Positions 61,687 through 64,000 of a stretch of 64,000 nucleotides of DNA are shown here, one piece after another; positions within the stretch are counted from its first letter, which is position 1, and the number at the start of each line of letters is the position of its first letter. The position numbers and the translations under genes are program-made. The stretch is from Solibacillus sp. FSL K6-1523. GTDB taxonomy: Bacteria > Bacillota > Bacilli > Bacillales_A > Planococcaceae. The stretch covers positions 1,786,001 through 1,850,000 of the forward strand of contig NZ_JBBOSU010000001.1 of assembly GCF_038005225.1 (NCBI RefSeq), read 5' to 3'. The notes beneath the pieces were generated by a model. That model saw only the letters and a list, made by a program, of their open reading frames with translations, was not told the DNA's origin and made no database searches.

Positions 61687-62568
61687 TTACACCTCCCCGA
61701 AAATTCTCTTGATTTCTTCATGTACTTTTCCCAGTATACTGACTTTATCACTATCTCTGGTTTTTAAAAACCGAGGAAACTTTGCAGAAGTAGCTGATTT
61801 ATATTTTTTCTTCTTTTTATTCCTATTTTTCCGTTTGCCTGGAACTTCAGATTCGATGTAACCTTTTACCTCAACTGTACCATAAGCACTTTCTGTTAAT
61901 GATATACCACTTTCAATAGAATCTGTAAACTCCCCTGTTTCCTCTTTTTTATATTTTATGCCCTTTGCATTAGACATATTAATGTCCAATTGCTTCAAAT
62001 TATTATCATTAATAATTCTTTCGAAATCATAATATTCTTTAGATCCGGGATTATTAGGTTTAATTAGATTGAAGTTTATATCTGTAACAACATCCAATTC
62101 TTTGAAAAAATCACGAATACTATTAACAGAAGTATATGGGATAACTTTTATATCACCAACTCTGGCATCAATTTCAATAATTTTTCTAAAGTTTTCTATG
62201 AATTTTTCAGAATCTATTTCAGTACATGTCCGATATGCAACAACCTCTTTTTCTATATTATAAAAAAAATCAACTGGAATTGCTTTAACATCTTCAAAAG
62301 TCTTTTCACGCGTTTGATTTCCTTCTAAAATAGTTGCAGTCATTTTCGTAGATCTAGTAAGATTACCTGAGATGTAATTAGAACCACTCAGTGAATATTT
62401 ATTTGTATCGGTTATTCTAAAGTCGTATTTATCGTAATCAATTACGGATTCTTTGTTTAGAATTGCATTTGGAATATATGTATTTATAATGCTATATCTA
62501 TCTTCTACAGACGAGAAAATATTTTCACTAATACTGATTTTTGCTAAATAATATTTTTTTTGACGCAA
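61687..62568 (-). CDS. Soluble partner protein (RexA-like in layout)
   Basis: About 293 residues. The frame is open to 62586, but TTGGGGG points to TTG 62568, giving MRQKKYYLAKISISENIFSS. The middle has INFNLIKPNNPGSKEYYDFE, which recalls the IxIKPxF...D region of RexA/DUF4747-type proteins. A basic stretch (GKRKNRNKKKKKYK) occurs near residue 245. No transmembrane segment. Its gene is followed at 3 bp by the membrane protein gene. Family membership is unproven. Confidence 0.5.
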   Translation of the reverse strand: MRQKKYYLAKISISENIFSSVEDRYSIINTYIPNAILNKESVIDYDKYDFRITDTNKYSLSGSNYISGNLTRSTKMTATILEGNQTREKTFEDVKAIPVDFFYNIEKEVVAYRTCTEIDSEKFIENFRKIIEIDARVGDIKVIPYTSVNSIRDFFKELDVVTDINFNLIKPNNPGSKEYYDFERIINDNNLKQLDINMSNAKGIKYKKEETGEFTDSIESGISLTESAYGTVEVKGYIESEVPGKRKNRNKKKKKYKSATSAKFPRFLKTRDSDKVSILGKVHEEIKRIFGEV

Positions 62569-62733
62569 CTTACAAACCCCCAACAAATTTAATCTAATAT
62601 CATTTATATATTTAAATAAATCATGTTATTTCATAGTTAACAAATTACTTTGCGTAAAGTTGAGTATAAATACCACAACGAAACTACTTTTTAGGACATA
62701 CAATAATTGCATGCCCTAATTAATTACAGGCTA

Positions 62734-63357
62734 TTATCTCTCACATGCCCATCCATCATTATCGCGGTCACGTGCTGAAGCATAAGCAGGGTGGCCTTCT
62801 GGTACACCTTTTGGATATACTGCGTTCATTTCTTTGCAATTGCTGAAATATTCTCGTTCAACAACAGGCTCTTGACGCTTTTGTTCGGCTTGTCTTTCTA
62901 ATTCTTTCTGGCGCTCTAGTTCTGCTTGTTTCTCTAATTCTTTTTGACGCTCTAGTTCTGCTTGTTTCTCTAATTCCTTTTGGCGTTCTAGTTCTGCTTG
63001 TTTTTCTAATTCTTTTTGACGTTCTAGTTCTTCTTGTCTTTCCAGTTCTTTCTGACGCTCTAACTCTTCTTGTTGCTTTTTCAATTCTAGTTGGCGTTTA
63101 GCTTCTTCCTTTTCTTTTAATTCTATCTGCTTTTGTTCTTCTGCTTCTTTAACAGCTAGTGTACATCCGGAAATAGATAAAACACATCCAAATATGATGA
63201 TAATTGGTATCAAATTTGATTTTGCTTTAAGTTGTTTATTAATCTTGTACTCACGTATTCCCCATACAATTAAAATAATTCCTATTATTACTAAGGGGTA
63301 TTGTATTACTATTACCAGTGCAATTATAGCTAAAATTACCGTTAAACAACCCTTCAT
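62734..63357 (-). CDS. Excalibur-domain membrane protein with coiled-coil repeats
   Basis: 207 residues. Two N-terminal transmembrane segments (about 5-33 and 48-66). A coiled coil (~70-165) is built of 12-residue units of the type LERQKELEKQAE. A C-terminal Excalibur calcium-binding domain follows: YFSNCKEMNAVYPKGVPEGH and the DRDNDGWACE loop with its conserved Asp residues and two cysteines. Probably anchored in the membrane with the Excalibur domain outside. The start overlaps the upstream stop (ATGA), coupling it to the 63354 gene. Confidence 0.85.
   Translation of the reverse strand: MKGCLTVILAIIALVIVIQYPLVIIGIILIVWGIREYKINKQLKAKSNLIPIIIIFGCVLSISGCTLAVKEAEEQKQIELKEKEEAKRQLELKKQQEELERQKELERQEELERQKELEKQAELERQKELEKQAELERQKELEKQAELERQKELERQAEQKRQEPVVEREYFSNCKEMNAVYPKGVPEGHPAYASARDRDNDGWACER
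62884..63075 (-). repeat. About five 36-bp in-frame tandem repeats
   Basis: Units such as CGCTCTAGTTCTGCTTG... with few differences encode the coiled-coil repeat of the Excalibur protein. Copy number is likely to vary between strains. Confidence 0.85.
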
Positions 63358-64000
63358 TTTAATTCCTCCACAAGCTTGAAACCTTTTGTTTTAAGGTACT
63401 TCATATTATGTTCGAAAGTTTCGATCGTATCAGAGCAATCTATATCTTCAAATTGTAAATTCTCTATGTCCATTCGATTTACGCGTGTTGAAAGTATACA
63501 GCCCATTTTTGGTAATGGTTCGGCTTGGCTGAAATCGTAAACATGGATAAGTACAGTATCAATAGGTATGATGGCAAATACTTCTCTAGCAATACGAATG
63601 ACGCAGCTGCAAACATAATCCTGATAAAGTGCTAAATAATTAGTTGCACTCATTTTTTTCCTAGATACTTTATTTGTTGCTGTAAGATTTAATGTATCTA
63701 TTGGAACAACTTCTTTATTTCCGACTGTAAAATTCACAATCAGTTCATTGTTTTGAATATTAAAGTTCAATTTACATCCAAAATCTTCGATATCCTCAAA
63801 TGGTGCATATTCAATTAAAGCATTTGTCCACATTTTACTGTCACCATTTAAAATGCCCGAAGCAATGTCTTTTAATCTTCCTTTTTTCTGATGAAGAGCC
63901 ATATCGAATTCTCTAGCCTCGGGTAACTTTTCTTCAATCATCATTTTCCTAGCATTAACACGATTAAATAGCTTGTCACGCCAAGTGGGTTTATAATTAG
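63354..64000 (-). CDS. Hypothetical protein, 5' end outside the window
   Basis: At least 215 residues. An ATG exists at 63944, but the frame stays open to the window edge (reading YKPTWRDKLFNRVNARK before it), and there is no good ribosome binding site for that ATG. The true start is therefore probably beyond 64000. Mixed alpha/beta with no motif I recognise; ends FEHNMKYLKTKGFKLVEEL. It is coupled to the Excalibur gene by a 4-bp overlap. Confidence 0.6.
   Translation of the reverse strand, partial: NYKPTWRDKLFNRVNARKMMIEEKLPEAREFDMALHQKKGRLKDIASGILNGDSKMWTNALIEYAPFEDIEDFGCKLNFNIQNNELIVNFTVGNKEVVPIDTLNLTATNKVSRKKMSATNYLALYQDYVCSCVIRIAREVFAIIPIDTVLIHVYDFSQAEPLPKMGCILSTRVNRMDIENLQFEDIDCSDTIETFEHNMKYLKTKGFKLVEELK

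Noticed and set aside
62884-63075. Regularly spaced repeat array that could be mistaken for CRISPR.
   Set aside because: Units are contiguous 36-bp repeats without spacers and lie in frame inside the Excalibur gene.

Overview
The window is low-GC Firmicutes DNA: AT-rich, with strong GGAGG-type ribosome binding sites and many TTG/GTG starts. Gene content (FecCD siderophore importer, lsr autoinducer-2 locus, DUF1572, DUF421, IS3-family element) fits a Bacillaceae/Planococcaceae spore-former such as Lysinibacillus or Solibacillus. The genus is an inference.

Positions 1-28848 are most of the late half of a siphovirus prophage, all on the + strand except one cargo gene. The order is: HUH-type replication protein (cut by the window edge), PcfK/AcrIIA9-like and PcfJ-like proteins, a DUF3102 protein, RecU, small zinc-binding proteins and an ArpU/RinA-like late regulator. 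Next comes a two-gene membrane-protein cassette (6188-7378) bracketed by terminators and by 47-bp direct repeats. It is followed by HNH nuclease, terminase small and large subunits, an HK97-type head module (portal, U35 protease, capsid), connectors, major tail protein, tail chaperones with a -1 frameshift site, tape measure, a Tal-like protein, Dit, and a receptor-binding protein carrying a glycerophosphodiesterase domain. A reverse-strand acyltransferase, a holin and an amidase close the module. Integrase and repressor genes are not in view. An IS3-family element (28849-30536) sits inside the loop of the lysis-operon terminator.

Positions 30605-36174 hold small membrane proteins, a GyrI-like protein, a DUF421 protein and a frameshifted gene. 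Positions 36258-47276 hold an autoinducer-2 locus: lsrR-lsrK-cupin on the - strand, divergent from lsrACDB-lsrF-DJ-1-class II aldolase on the + strand. The shared intergenic region has a perfect inverted repeat and a cre-like site. There is no LsrG homologue; a cupin overlaps the end of lsrK in its place.

Positions 47547-49665 carry small host genes. Positions 49973-57307 form an iron operon behind a consensus promoter overlapped by a Fur box: flavin monooxygenase, binding lipoprotein, two permeases, esterase, ATPase and a ferredoxin/flavodoxin reductase-like enzyme. It looks like xenosiderophore import plus several ways of releasing iron, with no siderophore synthesis genes.

Positions 57308-64000 are a patchwork: gene remnants (DUF1572, a LysE-like fragment, integrase, ImmA), a small basic gene with a nested stem-loop leader, a VOC protein, a two-gene soluble-plus-membrane pair that resembles RexAB in layout, an Excalibur protein with tandem repeats, and a protein that runs off the window.
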